The notes under the pieces are model-generated. The model was not told where the DNA came from and did not search any database. It saw nothing but the letters and a program-made list of their open reading frames with translations. A program made the position numbers and the translations under genes. A stretch of DNA of 64,000 nt from Roridomyces roridus. Taxonomy: Eukaryota > Basidiomycota > Agaricomycetes > Agaricales > Mycenaceae. Positions 11,827-22,464 of the stretch are shown one piece after another. Each line of letters opens with the position of its first letter. Within the stretch, counting starts at the first letter, position 1. The stretch covers positions 1,178,001 to 1,242,000 of the forward strand of contig JARKIF010000006.1 in the NCBI GenBank assembly GCA_029378245.1, in the 5' to 3' direction.

Positions 11827-14800
11827 ACTCGAGTCATCCCGAGTTTGCGTACTTGTTCCTCATGTTGAGGTCGAGGAAGGGGCTTCGTGAATATATCTGC
11901 CAAGTTGTTCTCAGATGCGCAGTGTGTAACTGATACCTCGTTAGAGGCAACAACATCTCGAATGAAATGGTGCCGAATGTCAATGTGCTTTGAACGAGCA
12001 TGGTAACCGGCATTGAATGTGAAATCAATTGCCCCACGGTTATCGACAAGAATGGGAGTTGGCCCAGTGAAAGGAAGGTCCAGTTCCGTGAAGAGGGAAC
12101 GGAGCCAGAGATTTTCGCGCGCTGCGTGGGATAGCGCGATGTACTCGGCCTCCATGGTTGAAAGTGCAACAGTGGGCTGTTTCTTGGAAGACCAAGTCGT
12201 AGCTCCCCCTGCAAATGTAAAAACGTTACCGGAGATGGACTTACGATCGTCCGAGTTGTTTCCCCAGTCGGCGTCGGTATAGAGAGTCGGCTCCGAGAAG
12301 TCTGCGTACATCTCCTCGTCGGTGGGATTGTGGGATGCGGAGTAAGTGATGCCGAGTGTCGGGGTGCCGCGAAGATACCGATAGACACGCTTGACGGCAG
12401 TCAGATGAGCTGGGCCGGGGTTGACGCTGAATTGGGACAGCGTTTGAACGGCATAGGCGATGTCGGGACGAGTGATGATAGCTGCGAACATGAGTCCGCC
12501 AACCATTGACTGATAGACTTGCTTGATGTCGGGATAAGTCTCCGCTGCGTGCAATTTCTGCAACTTGACGTTCGGATCCATGGGCGTAGCGACCGGATTC
12601 GACTGATCCATGCCGTGTTGAGTGAGAATTTTCTGGATGTAGTTGGTCTGGGTGATGGTGATGGATCTATTTGCGCGGTTACGATGGATTTCCATACCCA
12701 GTAGCTGCTTGGCTTCCCCAAGACGAGTGATTTCGAATGCACTCTCGAGTTGGTCCTCCGTGCGAGTGATCAACTCCGAATTTGAGGCGTAAATGGACAT
12801 GTCGTCGACATAGACGGCAACGATCGTGATGTCGGCTCCGTCGCGTCGTACGTAGACGCAGCGGTCGGATAGCAGGCGCTGGAAGCCCATGTTGTGGAAC
12901 TGGGCATCAAGTGTCTCGTTCCAGACGCGTCCCGCTTGCTTGAGACCGTACAGGGATTTGTGGAGACGGAGAACTCGGGACGTACCGTCTGAGAATCCCT
13001 CAGGCTGTTTCATGTATATCTCCTCCTGCAATTCTCCGTTGAGATATGCTCCTTTGACGTCGACCGTGTGCATTTCCAAGTCGTACTTGGCTGCGAGTGC
13101 GAGTAAGAGGCGAGTAGTTTCGGCCCGAACGACCGGTGACGATATTTGATCGGGATTGTAGTCCGTTCCGGGAATTTCGGTATTTCCCAAAACGACAAGC
13201 CGAGCTTTTCGGCGCGAGATATCACCGAGCTCGTCAAGCTTGTTCCGGTACACCCACTTGTTCCCGAGTGCTTTGCGTCCTTCAGGTAACTCGGTGAGAG
13301 TGAATGTGCCCAAGGCTTCCAGCTGATGGATTTCGTCTTCCATAGCTTTGCGCCATTCTTCGGCTTGCGGATGTTGGGCGGCTTGGCGATACGTGGCAGG
13401 CTCCACGTCGAGTGCGACGTGAGCAACGTCCTCGGGGTCTTCAGGTACGCGGTGTCTCCAAGCGTCTGGCTTGGCTGGAGACTGATTCGCTGGATTGCGC
13501 AGTTCCCGCCAGTACTTGGTGTCGTTGTATGTCTTGGGGCCTTGTGCCGCGGCTCGAGGCTCTCGATGCTCGCGCGGAGGCATCGTCAAGGTTTTGCGGG
13601 TTTTCTGCTGCGGAGGCGTTGGAACTGGGTCTGCGGGCTGTGCTGGGGCGGGTGGTACCGCTACGGGCTGAGGTGCGTGTTGTGCTGCTGTCTGCGAGTT
13701 TTGCTGACTCGATTTCGGCTCGCTCTCAGGCTTGCTCTCCCCCTCGAGCGGAATCGGGTCAGTTGGGACTGCTGGTTGGGTGATACAATCACCGTCTGGC
13801 GTCTGGAACACGACGTTCCGAGACTTGAGAACTTTGTGCGTCTTGGGTGCGTGGTAGCGCCAGGCGCGCGAATCCTCCGAGATGCCTACAAATCGGTATG
13901 GTCTCGACTTCGGAGCGATTTTTGATTCTTTCTGACCTTGGGTTAAGACCCAGCAAGGGATTCCGAACTCCTGCAACGTCGAGACATCAGGTTTAACACC
14001 CCAGAACGCCTCGTACGGTGTGATGTCGAGTTTCAGAGAGGAAGTTGGCGAGCGATTGATGATGTAGATGGCGTAGCTGACCGCTTCGGGCCAGAGGAAA
14101 TGGGGAAGGTCGTGGGCGTTGAGCATGGCACGGGCGCGTTCGAGCATGGTGCGATTAAGGCGTTCCGATACGCCGTTCTGTTCAGGTGAGTATGGTGCGG
14201 TTTCTTCGACGCGTATACCGTGCGCTGCGAGTTTGTCCCTGATTTCCTTGGACAGGTATTCCCCACCGTTGTCGAAACGGAAGGCCTTGCATCGTTTTTT
14301 GAACTGGGTAAGTATGAACTCGACGTAGTTCTCAATGTATTTCTCGGCGTCTGATTTATTCTTCATCAGCGCGATCTTCTTGTGCTTCGTTGCACCGTCT
14401 GTGAATGTGATGATGTACCGCTCCCCGCGGATGCCCTTCGTGCGCGCGGGTCCCCAGACATCGGTGTAAGTCATTTCCCCAATCTCCGTATACTCTCGCT
14501 GAGCTTGTTTAGGAAACGGCTCGACATGCTGCTTGGCTGCGATGCAGGTGGTGCATTGCTCCATATCGTCGTTGCCCGGTGCGATTCTCATCCCAGTAAC
14601 CATGCTTTTCGTTGCTAACTCTTTGACAGACGCTGGGCTGAGATGCCCGAACGCTCGATGCCAATCGGCTAGAGTGCGCCCGGCTGGTGTCGCCGCGAAC
14701 GCGAGCGTTGGTTCGGATGAGGATAGTTGATTGGGCGTGAGAGGGTGGACGTTTCCAAGTGCGTATACGTCGCCGATGTTTCTGCAATGTGCTAATTTAA

Positions 14801-16013
14801 CTCCCCCTTTGGAGGTAATCTCGGCATCGACGGTGCCGGCGGGGAATTTGATTGAGTAACCTGCTCGGTGGAGTTTTCCGAGAGAAATGAGGTTGTGCGG
14901 GGATGAGGGGACGTAAAGTACGCGTCGTAGCGTTGCGACGGTCGACTTTGGACCCAATTTGAATTCGATTTTAACAGTGCCCTCGCCTTCGGCTGGTTTC
15001 GAACCAATACCGACGATGCTGTGGTTTTCCAAAGGTGAATACGAGGAGAAAATCGATCTGTTATTCGTGATATGGACACTAGCTGCGCTATCTAGCAGCC
15101 ACGAGTCCCGCGTGAGCTTGGTGCGTTCACCGGCCATGAATGCGACATCTGACTGCGCGTCAGAATGGTCTTCCTCGGCAATGTTGGCCTTGGATGATCC
15201 GCCGTGTATCTTGTTGCGCGTCATGCGCTCGTAGTTGGACTTCTTGTCCTGTTCTGAGTAAGTCTTTCCGTACTGCTTGTCGCGGCATTCGCTGATACGA
15301 TGGCCGGGCCGACCGCAGTGGAAACAACCGTCGGGGCGCGATTGGTCCCGGGTTCGAGAGTTGCTGGATTTTCCTCTGCCGCCGAATGCGGGCAGAGCGG
15401 TGTCGTCGGCGTCAGGTTTTGCGTGAGGACGACCTGCTTGTTGTAGGATACGTGCAACGATATCCTCGGATTCTTTGACATTGGTGAGGTCGATACCTCC
15501 GACCCAATTGTCCCAGGAGTCTGGCAGGGAGGTGAGAATCGTTGTTGCGAACTCAGTTTCCTCGATTATGCTGCCGTAGCTCTCGAGGGAACCACGTAGC
15601 TGAGTGAGGTTTCTGATGTGTTCTTCGATGTCTTCTCCCTCGGCGCACGTTGCGCGGAATAGTTGTCGGCGAAGTCGAATGATGGAGATGGCGCCCTTGG
15701 GCTGGTATACAGCTTCGAGCTTGTCCCAGGCCTTGGCTGCGGTTGTAGCCTTCTGGATGTAAGCCATGGGACCGTCTCCGACGCGGAGTCGAATAGCGGA
15801 GAGGGCTTTGCGTTGCTTCTTGCGCCATGCCTCCACTAGCGTGGTTTCGATAGTTGTTGGTGGTTCACTGACGGCTGGCTCATTTTTACGAGGTCCAATC
15901 ACGTAGTCGTCCAGTTCTTGGTCTGTGAGGATGTCGATCATCTTGGTCGACCATCCGGCGTACCCTTGTGCGTTCTCGAGCTGTTTGATTCGGTATGCTG
16001 AGTTTTCAGACAT
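11823..16013 (-). CDS. Copia Gag-Pol polyprotein, intact (1396 aa)
   Basis: One uninterrupted frame carries all retrotransposon domains in Copia order. A Gag region is followed by a CCHC zinc knuckle (CFHCGRPGHRISEC, about residue 230), an aspartic protease (LLDSAAS, about 306), and an integrase with its HHCC zinc site (about 449-487) and DDE triad (YTDVWG about 515, DNGGEY about 583, PEQNGVSER about 610). Reverse transcriptase follows with the YVDD catalytic box (about 1071), then RNase H (DADWG about 1247, MEAEY further on), ending LADIFTKPLPRPQ. Integrase before reverse transcriptase identifies Ty1/Copia rather than Ty3/Gypsy. With no stop or frameshift, the product could be active. Expression would start in the right-hand LTR. 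Confidence 0.95.
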   Translation of the reverse strand: MSENSAYRIKQLENAQGYAGWSTKMIDILTDQELDDYVIGPRKNEPAVSEPPTTIETTLVEAWRKKQRKALSAIRLRVGDGPMAYIQKATTAAKAWDKLEAVYQPKGAISIIRLRRQLFRATCAEGEDIEEHIRNLTQLRGSLESYGSIIEETEFATTILTSLPDSWDNWVGGIDLTNVKESEDIVARILQQAGRPHAKPDADDTALPAFGGRGKSSNSRTRDQSRPDGCFHCGRPGHRISECRDKQYGKTYSEQDKKSNYERMTRNKIHGGSSKANIAEEDHSDAQSDVAFMAGERTKLTRDSWLLDSAASVHITNNRSIFSSYSPLENHSIVGIGSKPAEGEGTVKIEFKLGPKSTVATLRRVLYVPSSPHNLISLGKLHRAGYSIKFPAGTVDAEITSKGGVKLAHCRNIGDVYALGNVHPLTPNQLSSSEPTLAFAATPAGRTLADWHRAFGHLSPASVKELATKSMVTGMRIAPGNDDMEQCTTCIAAKQHVEPFPKQAQREYTEIGEMTYTDVWGPARTKGIRGERYIITFTDGATKHKKIALMKNKSDAEKYIENYVEFILTQFKKRCKAFRFDNGGEYLSKEIRDKLAAHGIRVEETAPYSPEQNGVSERLNRTMLERARAMLNAHDLPHFLWPEAVSYAIYIINRSPTSSLKLDITPYEAFWGVKPDVSTLQEFGIPCWVLTQGQKESKIAPKSRPYRFVGISEDSRAWRYHAPKTHKVLKSRNVVFQTPDGDCITQPAVPTDPIPLEGESKPESEPKSSQQNSQTAAQHAPQPVAVPPAPAQPADPVPTPPQQKTRKTLTMPPREHREPRAAAQGPKTYNDTKYWRELRNPANQSPAKPDAWRHRVPEDPEDVAHVALDVEPATYRQAAQHPQAEEWRKAMEDEIHQLEALGTFTLTELPEGRKALGNKWVYRNKLDELGDISRRKARLVVLGNTEIPGTDYNPDQISSPVVRAETTRLLLALAAKYDLEMHTVDVKGAYLNGELQEEIYMKQPEGFSDGTSRVLRLHKSLYGLKQAGRVWNETLDAQFHNMGFQRLLSDRCVYVRRDGADITIVAVYVDDMSIYASNSELITRTEDQLESAFEITRLGEAKQLLGMEIHRNRANRSITITQTNYIQKILTQHGMDQSNPVATPMDPNVKLQKLHAAETYPDIKQVYQSMVGGLMFAAIITRPDIAYAVQTLSQFSVNPGPAHLTAVKRVYRYLRGTPTLGITYSASHNPTDEEMYADFSEPTLYTDADWGNNSDDRKSISGNVFTFAGGATTWSSKKQPTVALSTMEAEYIALSHAARENLWLRSLFTELDLPFTGPTPILVDNRGAIDFTFNAGYHARSKHIDIRHHFIRDVVASNEVSVTHCASENNLADIFTKPLPRPQHEEQVRKLGMTRV

Positions 16014-16136
16014 GACAGCGAGTTATAGCAAGACTGAGGTAGCGATGTATGTGTGGTGGTTTATGAGAGTGGGGTTAGATCACGGCCAGCGTGATGTAGA
16101 TGTGAGTGCGATGTTGTTGTTCAGTTACGACCGCCG

Positions 16137-16148
16137 GGGCCCATAACC
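16137..16148 (-). promoter_or_regulatory. Copia primer-binding site, initiator-tRNA-Met anticodon-arm type
   Basis: The 12 bases next to the 5' LTR read GGGCCCATAACC on the plus strand. This equals the anticodon-stem/loop sequence of eukaryotic initiator tRNA-Met (GGGCCCATAACCC in many species). The minus-strand RNA would therefore pair with the middle of that tRNA, the half-tRNA priming mode known from Drosophila copia, and not with the tRNA 3' end. Confidence 0.75.
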
Positions 16149-16399
16149 TATTGAGAGAAGTGGGGCTAAAAGTAATATTCGATGATTAGCTACTACAAAA
16201 GGACGAGTTTATATACCTACAAAATGTACTAGAAGGTTCTGGGTGTCGGTGGGCCAATGGAACAATAGAACAATAGAACAATAGGAACACTGTACTTGAG
16301 CTCCACCTCGGGCAACGCTCGGGCATTGGAGCTATGCTCGGGCTGTGCGGTTGACGACCAACGCGGTGTCGTGACTCGAGGTTTGTCCATCCTTCAACA
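16149..16399 (-). repeat. Copia 5' LTR (251 bp)
   Basis: Promoter-side LTR of the element; near-identical partner of 11573-11815, longer by one 8-bp AACAATAG repeat unit. Confidence 0.93.
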
Positions 16400-18637
16400 C
16401 AACCTACAAACAATGGATGAGCGCACGGTCTCGGACAGTTGGGCGGCCATCATTTCATACTCGAAAAGATGCTCCTCTACACAGTCGCGAATAGCTCAGC
16501 GAACGAGTCAAAGACAGACGGACAGACGGACGTACGAGCAACCTGCTTCGCCCCATTGCCCACCGGCCTCTTATTCACTCCGATTCTGCTGAGTGTGGTA
16601 CTCGTGCTAGCCGGCCCCACGCCTCCAGGCAAGACTTTCAATCCAATGCTGAAATAATCACCGCCTTTGAGTTTAACGTTTCGTGTGTTTTCGAGAAAGA
16701 TGGCGCAGTCGGCTATGCCGATGTCTGTGTATGCGCGCAGAGATTTGAGGATACACAGAGCAAGGAAGAAAACAAAGAAAGGAACACACGTCGATTTTCG
16801 CGCCGCACCAAAGTCCGTCTCCGGCTATTCTCATTGAGCTCATCTTCATCTTCGTCGTCGTCGTGAACCGGGTCGTCCGGAAGCGCGTATGTAGCCACGG
16901 GTATGGGGCACGTCGACGTGCTGCTGGCGCTGTGGCTCGAAGATTTCGACACCGAAGTGGAGGTGCGCGTGGGATCTGGATCGCTCCAGCTACCAGTCCA
17001 GCCGTCCGGGGGAGCCGCCGTCGGTGTTATGCCACCGGGAATACCGATGTCCAGTGGGAGGAGCCCGCCGAGGATACCAGGGAAGAGGAGTAGCCACCAG
17101 TCGACGCCGAGGCTGTTCTTGTCACCAGGAGGGCCGGTGATGTTTTTCGGTGGGTCGGAAGATGCTTTGGGGACGGCGACGACGGAGGTGTAGGACGGAG
17201 GGGCGGTGAAGGTCATGCTGGAGACTGAGGTTGGTGGGATGATGTTGGGGTCTGGGAAAGAGATTTTGTTCAGTTTTCGTATGAAACATTGGAGGTATAC
17301 TTACTCCACGACGGAGTTACCGCACCTGGTTGGGATATTCCAGAAGGAACCGGACCATTGATGGGAGTCCCGCCGGGCGCGAGTGTAATGGTGGTGCCAC
17401 TCAGGACGACAGACGTTGTGGTAGTAGGGACTGCGATGACTTTTGTGCTGGTGCCCTTAACGAAGGTCTGGGACGAAGCACCAGGAGATGGGGCAGGATT
17501 TGGATCTTAAAGATGCGGTAAGCCTGGGTTTGATTCTTCAGAGTAACGGCGTACTCCAGTCAATCTGAGAATAATATGGGATCGGTGGAGAGACACTCGT
17601 CTGCATGAAAGAATCGTCAGTGGACTGTATCATACAGCGCAAGAGGAGAGACCGAATTATCCGGCTGAGATGAGTTGTGCAGCCAATCGGTGAAGCTGGA
17701 ATCACTCGTCATTCAAGTCAGCAAAGGGTGAAGCGAACTTACTTTGAATACGGAACGGTTTTCCCAGTACCGGTCCATTTAGTGATAGCAGTCCACCACG
17801 CAACAACCGTAGCGTTCGACCTAATGAGCTATGAAGGATTCCGCACAACCGGGGCAGACACAGTTCATACGTTGGGCGATCTGGAGCATTGATAGCTCCC
17901 AACTCGTTGGCGTAAAAGTCCAGATAATTTTGCTGAGTTATGTTACTGTTGAAAAAATAAGCTCTCGGAAGTTTGGAAGTGAAATGAGACCGAGCACGGA
18001 CCATGTAAGGGCAGCACAGCTTCCAACGATGTGCGTGTATATCTATGGGCCCTTTTGAGTCAGGTTTTCATCCAAATGGGTCGACTGACGGTGGTATTGA
18101 GAGCTGGTTGGGCCAGGTTGGTCGTTGTCAAGCCCGTTTGACACTCGACGCTCGTGATCAAGTTTCCGACCTAGAGCAGTTGAGGAGGGTGTGGTAGATA
18201 GCAGAAACAGGGAACGTACCCCATAACAGGTTGCCGCAGCGACACAAGACTCGACACTCCAGAGATTGTTGATAAGAGTTGTCTAGAGAACGGTCAGAAC
18301 TTGAAGGGTAGTTCAATGCGAGCGAGAGACGTACAGCACGCTTGCTAACGGTGTCCATGCAGTTTGCGACCATGTCTGAGCATGAAGGCTCGACCGGAAG
18401 TATGCATACAAGGATAACGTCGCGCTTTGCAAAGGTGGGAGCCCGTTTGAACAAGTGTGTGTCGGATGTCGGTGAAGCAGAAGTTGGGTGAGCAGAAGAG
18501 GATGAAGTTGGTGTGGTGGTTGACGGCGAGGCGACGGATGTCATAGGAGCGATGCGAAGAATGTCTGGCGAAGCATGTGCCGAAAGAGCAGTGTAGACCA
18601 GCACGAAAACAGAAAGGAGGGTGTGCATCGTTGCCAT

Positions 18638-19091
18638 TGAGACTCCTCGGGAAACAACCAGAGTCGGCTCTTTTATCCAAGGCGCGCACGGGCATTCGGC
18701 TTTACAAGCGAGAATCTCCTAGGTTTCATCCCGAAAATGGATTAGTTTTTTCTTGGCAGAGCGCCGTTCGGTGATGTGAAGCACCGATATGATCAGCAGG
18801 GACAGCGCTCACCGCGACATGACCGTGCCATCCCCGTGTCTGATCTGATCCTCTGGGCACTGCAGCAGGGGGAGATAAACGGGATTGAAGAGAGAAATAG
18901 GTGAGTGCTTGAGCGCTCGCTACTAGTTGAGGCTCGACATCGAGGTTGCCGTGGCGTCGGAGCATCGGAGAATCATCGCTGTATTGGGCGCGCCGGACTC
19001 AGTCAGCGCCGCAAGATACGAATTTGACACAAAAACTTGGGATAGACCGAGTTTCCACGGACGTTGAATAGCACCATGGAGTCAGAGTTGT
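18638..19091. other. Promoter side of the secreted-protein gene; no other gene
   Basis: No gene-like frame on either strand. It should hold the promoter of the minus-strand gene that starts at 18637. Confidence 0.45.
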
Positions 19092-19475
19092 AGGGTGCTG
19101 TAAAAAATGCCTGTTTATAAACTGGTTTATAAACCGGTGTTTATAAACCCGGTTTATAAAGGTTTGGGTTGAACGGTCGGTTTAAAAACAGCCTGAGGGC
19201 ATCATGATCCCATCAAAGGTCGCTGATCGCTGTCTGATTTGTGTTCTAGCGGCCCAACAAAGACTTGAAGTGCAATTCTGGGGGTTGTGGACGTCCAAGA
19301 AGTGCCAGAAAAGGTTCAGAGGTGTGCAGGAGCTCTTCCAGAGCCCAAATTCTGACCCAGAGCTCAGATTTCATCTCTTTGCACACCAGTTTATTTACCG
19401 GTTTATAAACGCCTGGTTTATAAACCGGGTTAATTAACCGGTAAATAAGGGTCTGGGACTAATTTACAGCACCCT
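19092..19475. mobile_element. hAT-type MITE with TTTATAAA subterminal repeats
   Basis: Perfect terminal inverted repeats AGGGTGCTGTAAA (19092-19104) and its complement (19463-19475) are flanked by an 8-bp duplication matching at 7 of 8 positions (AGAGTTGT / AGAGTTGG). Near each end lie clustered copies of GGTTTATAAA/TTTATAAACC (about 19110-19160 left, 19390-19445 right), probably transposase-binding subterminal repeats. The element is 384 bp and has no coding capacity. Confidence 0.8.
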
Positions 19476-19483
19476 AGAGTTGG

Positions 19484-20082
19484 TGCCTGGGGAAGATGAG
19501 AGTTCGTGACAAAGAGACGGATATTTTATCCGTGATTGCCGAATACGCATCTCTTTTTCTCCCGCCGTCTCCCGCCCTCCTCCCGCCTTGCTCCCACCAC
19601 GCTGGGGCGGCCTTGCGCGACTGGACACAAGCGCAAGCGGATGTCCCATCTGACTGGACTCCCTGGATATCACCGCTGGCTTTCAGGCGGCCTTCTTCAG
19701 CTCAAGGGGATGAGGGGTCGACATCCAGGTGCCTCGCTTCTGGTTCTACACGCTTGGAAGCGCCTCCCACCGCGGGAAGAATCCCAGTATAGCCTCGTGG
19801 CCCGTGTGGGACCGCCTCTCCTCTCGAGCCTGGGCTTCCGTGTCTTTGGCCTCATATGTCTGTCTTCCACGGCAGTCCCGCGACTGATTCCATGTTAATT
19901 ATGGACTCTTCATCCCGGGAGAAACATGTACCCAGCAACTTCCATCTTATCTTCCGGCTCACTTCCCATTCGACGAGCTGAAACGGAATTAAACGGATGC
20001 ACTCGAGGTCGCCGGCGGCGGCACGGCACGGTCGTCACGACTCCCACTTGCACGACATCCATCCATCCGGCGTCATAGTCAT
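19484..20082. other. Intergenic, no gene recognised
   Basis: GC-rich sequence without a convincing frame, leading into the first DUF6593-like gene. Confidence 0.4.
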
Positions 20083-20820
20083 ATGGAGTCTCACTCATCT
20101 CTATCGACCTCCACTACCAGTGCAGGCATGAGCCTCACTCCACTGCGGTTCGAGGCCTGGGACATGCTTAACAGCACGCTCGTCGCGCCTGACGGCGTAG
20201 CCGAGTTCACAGTCACGACTCCGCAGACGTACTATATGCAGCGACACACGATCGTAACGTCCCTTACCGGTGCGCGCGCCGTCATCAAGTGGCATCCCAA
20301 GACGTTCGTCATCGGCGGTGTCGAGCGGCCGTGGAAGGAGCTCAAGAAGGTCGTCGGGGGGCCTCTCAGCTCGTACGTCCTCGATTTCCCGCTTGCAAAT
20401 ATGACGCCAGACGCTTTTGGGCAGGAAATGGCGGATATGGAAGTGGTCGGAGCCTTCGTACACGGTCAAGTATGCCAGAGACGCGGATGGTCAGATGCGA
20501 TACGCGATTCGGCAGACCCGTGAGGACGGCAAGTGGCAGGTGTGTTTTCTCGACTGAAATTTCGCTTCGTACCTGGGGCTGAACCGCCTGCAGTCGGACA
20601 CTGAGGCCGCGGGCACCGACCTAGCGCGCCTCACACCCGTTATCGACCATTTTATGCGGCCGCCGGACAACGCGCTGATGTATCTCTCCCCGAAATTGGA
20701 GGACAAGGACAGGTTGTTTCTCGTCATGATCATGCTTGCCTCGGAGACGAGGCGGAGGCAGGTACGGGTCCCATTCTATGCCCCTCGCTGTGATATTGAT
20801 TTTTTGGGTAGAGCGATTGA
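20083..20820 (+). CDS. DUF6593-like protein, copy 1
   Basis: Exons 20083-20372, 20425-20539, 20594-20759 and a final 9-nt micro-exon 20812-20820 (Ser-Asp-stop after a GGGTAG acceptor) join in frame to about 190 residues. The N-terminal half has the pattern LRF...DMLNSTLVAPDG...IKWHPKTFVIGG, and exon 2 has a Trp/Tyr-rich strand region (WKWSEPSYTVKYARD). The pattern resembles the basidiomycete family annotated as DUF6593, a beta-rich domain of unknown function; the assignment is from memory and tentative. A second in-frame Met at 20128 (MSLTPLRF) aligns better with the starts of the other copies. Related copies lie at 21.6, 37.8, 38.9 and 39.96 kb. This copy is intact. Confidence 0.65.
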
Positions 20821-21611
20821 ATTCACGCGTGAACGGATATTCGGAGACCCGTCTCCGGTAATTTGGACAGGAATAGTCAGACGTTTGCACACGGTAGCCT
20901 TATTTTTAATACCCGTAATGTCCTGCCTGTGTGAAGCCGTTATTAAATGTAACATCTAGAGCTCCACTTTGAAGCCACGCCACGTTGGTGATGTTCTCAA
21001 ATTTTGTAGGGTATAGCCTAGGCCATGTGAGTCCATATTCGTTGTTCTTTTCCCGGTTACCCCAGCAACTGCGCATGCGTATCTGCCAGTGACGCATCGT
21101 GGAAAGGACGCCAACTTAACGGGCAGCCTCTGGTTCTTCTACCGTGCGCGTTTTGGGCCACCTGCCCGCATGCAGTTGATTGCACATTGCGGCGGTTGCA
21201 TCGCAATTACCGGGAGAGAAATCTTTACTTGTTTGAGCCGCATTGGGCCTCCTTACTCCGACTCCTACGACAACTCTACAGCTGTCTATCCTGTCATCTG
21301 GACATTGTCTCGGATTCTCCATGCGTGCGAGACTTGGGGTGGAAGACGAGGATCCAGAAATGGTTCTGAGTCCTGGATTCCAGTCCTTCGACTTCGCTGT
21401 CTTGTCAAGTGAACTCTGCCAAGGTTGGTGGGGCTCCTCCGTTCTGGAATCGGTGCTCATTGCCAATTGGATACCAGCCGAGCTCATGCCGATCAATGCC
21501 GGCACCCCCGCCGCCCTTCCGCCGCGATACGTATCATGCCGAATCCTCCCGGGAGTTTCGGGCGTCGCTGATCCCACTCAACTCCCACCTGGCAACTAAT
21601 AACGAGGATCC

Positions 21612-22361
21612 TTGCCATGCGCTCGCGGCGGCGTCTTCAAGTTCTCTCATATCCCTCATGTCGCTACACTCCGATTCCAACAAAAAGACTTCCTCAACAG
21701 CGCTGTCACCGCACCGGATGGTACCATAGAGTACACGATAGCCACATCGAACAAGGGCTGGAGCTCAACCAATCGGCTGATCACGGTGGTGGACACACGA
21801 GCAGGCTCGCGCGCTGCCATCAATTGGGTTTCCAAGACGTTTGCTATTGGCGGGGTGGAGCGCGCGTGGGCCGAGTTGAAGGACAGAAAGGCGGTTAGTG
21901 GGCCTTTGTCGTGCGTCTCGTTCACTGTTCTTTTTCAGTCGGAAATCTGACAGCCTGAATACTTAGGAAGTACCGCGTATGGATGTGGGCTGGATCGCGC
22001 TACACTGTGCGCTACGCCCGAGACGAGGACGGGGAGATGCGGTATACTGTACGTGGAACACGCGAGGACGGCGTGTGGTTGGTAAGCTGGGGTTTCTCAT
22101 CCTCTCGAAGGGCTCATGGGCAGACTTGAAAAGAAAACGCCGAATGCATCGTCAGCCAACTTGGCCCGCTTCTCACCAGTGGTGGAGCATCTTTTTCACC
22201 CTTCGGAACATGCGGCTGTCGTCTTTTCGCCGCAACTTGGAGAGATGGAGCGGATCTTTTTGTTATTGATGTTGTTGACCTCCGAGACGAGGAGACGCGA
22301 TGTAGGTTCTCCTTTCTCGGCTTCGCTTCGTTCATTTCTGAGTACGATACAGAGCGCCTGA
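21612..22361 (+). pseudogene. DUF6593-like copy 2, start codon out of frame
   Basis: The body is well preserved: LRFQQKDFLNSAVTAPDG, WVSKTFAIGGVERAW, then exon 2 (RVWMWAGSRYTVRYARD), exon 3 (ARFSPVVEHLF...FSPQLGEMERIF) and a 9-nt last exon (Ser-Ala-stop, 22353-22361). No in-frame ATG exists. The ATG aligned with the other copies (21657) is one base out of frame, so a 1-nt deletion next to the start is the simplest reading. A 5' intron or non-ATG start would be alternatives. It faces the EthD-like gene whose stop lies about 100 bp downstream. Confidence 0.6.
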
Positions 22362-22464
22362 GCCCAGACCACAATTTCAATCCCGATAAATTTCAACGTT
22401 AAATGTACATACGAATCACTTTGGCTTTGAAGTCTGCCTTGCCTTCCCTCCTCAGACCCCGGGC

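Larger units (their letters stand above)
11573..16399 (-). mobile_element. Full-length Ty1/Copia LTR retrotransposon
   Basis: The element has two LTRs, one intact polyprotein frame on the minus strand, a primer-binding site, a polypurine tract and a perfect 5-bp target duplication (CAACC at 11568-11572 and 16400-16404). The 5' LTR is the right-hand one. The LTRs differ by a single base and one 8-bp tandem-copy indel, which points to a recent insertion. It sits in an exon of the secreted-protein gene, in the same orientation as that gene. Confidence 0.95.
10007..18637 (-). pseudogene. Secreted protein of unknown family, split by a Copia element
   Basis: ATG at 18637 starts a signal peptide (MHTLLSVFVLVYTALSAHA). 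Exons continue leftward through Ser/Thr-rich linkers (about 17220-17510), a proline/glycine-rich part, an acidic run before RRENRR (about 16800) and a segment around ADCAIFLENTRNVKLKGGDY (about 16690) down to 16405. There the coding sequence is interrupted by the 11573-16399 retrotransposon. It resumes at 11572 and runs through further exons to a stop at 10007 (C-terminal residues SDTVPSFAFFPV). Dropping the element and one CAACC copy leaves an open frame across the junction (SSIVCRLQYIDQF). The parts on both sides splice normally, so only the insertion breaks the gene. The C-terminal half has several Cys and N-glycosylation-like sites. I do not recognise the family; secretion is the only firm inference. 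Confidence 0.7.

Noticed and set aside
13326..13925. Long plus-strand frames across the Copia element
   Set aside because: Antisense shadows of the intact polyprotein.
11573..16399. RIP-type mutation in the Copia element
   Set aside because: The LTRs differ by one transversion and one indel, and the polyprotein is intact, so there is no C-to-T load.
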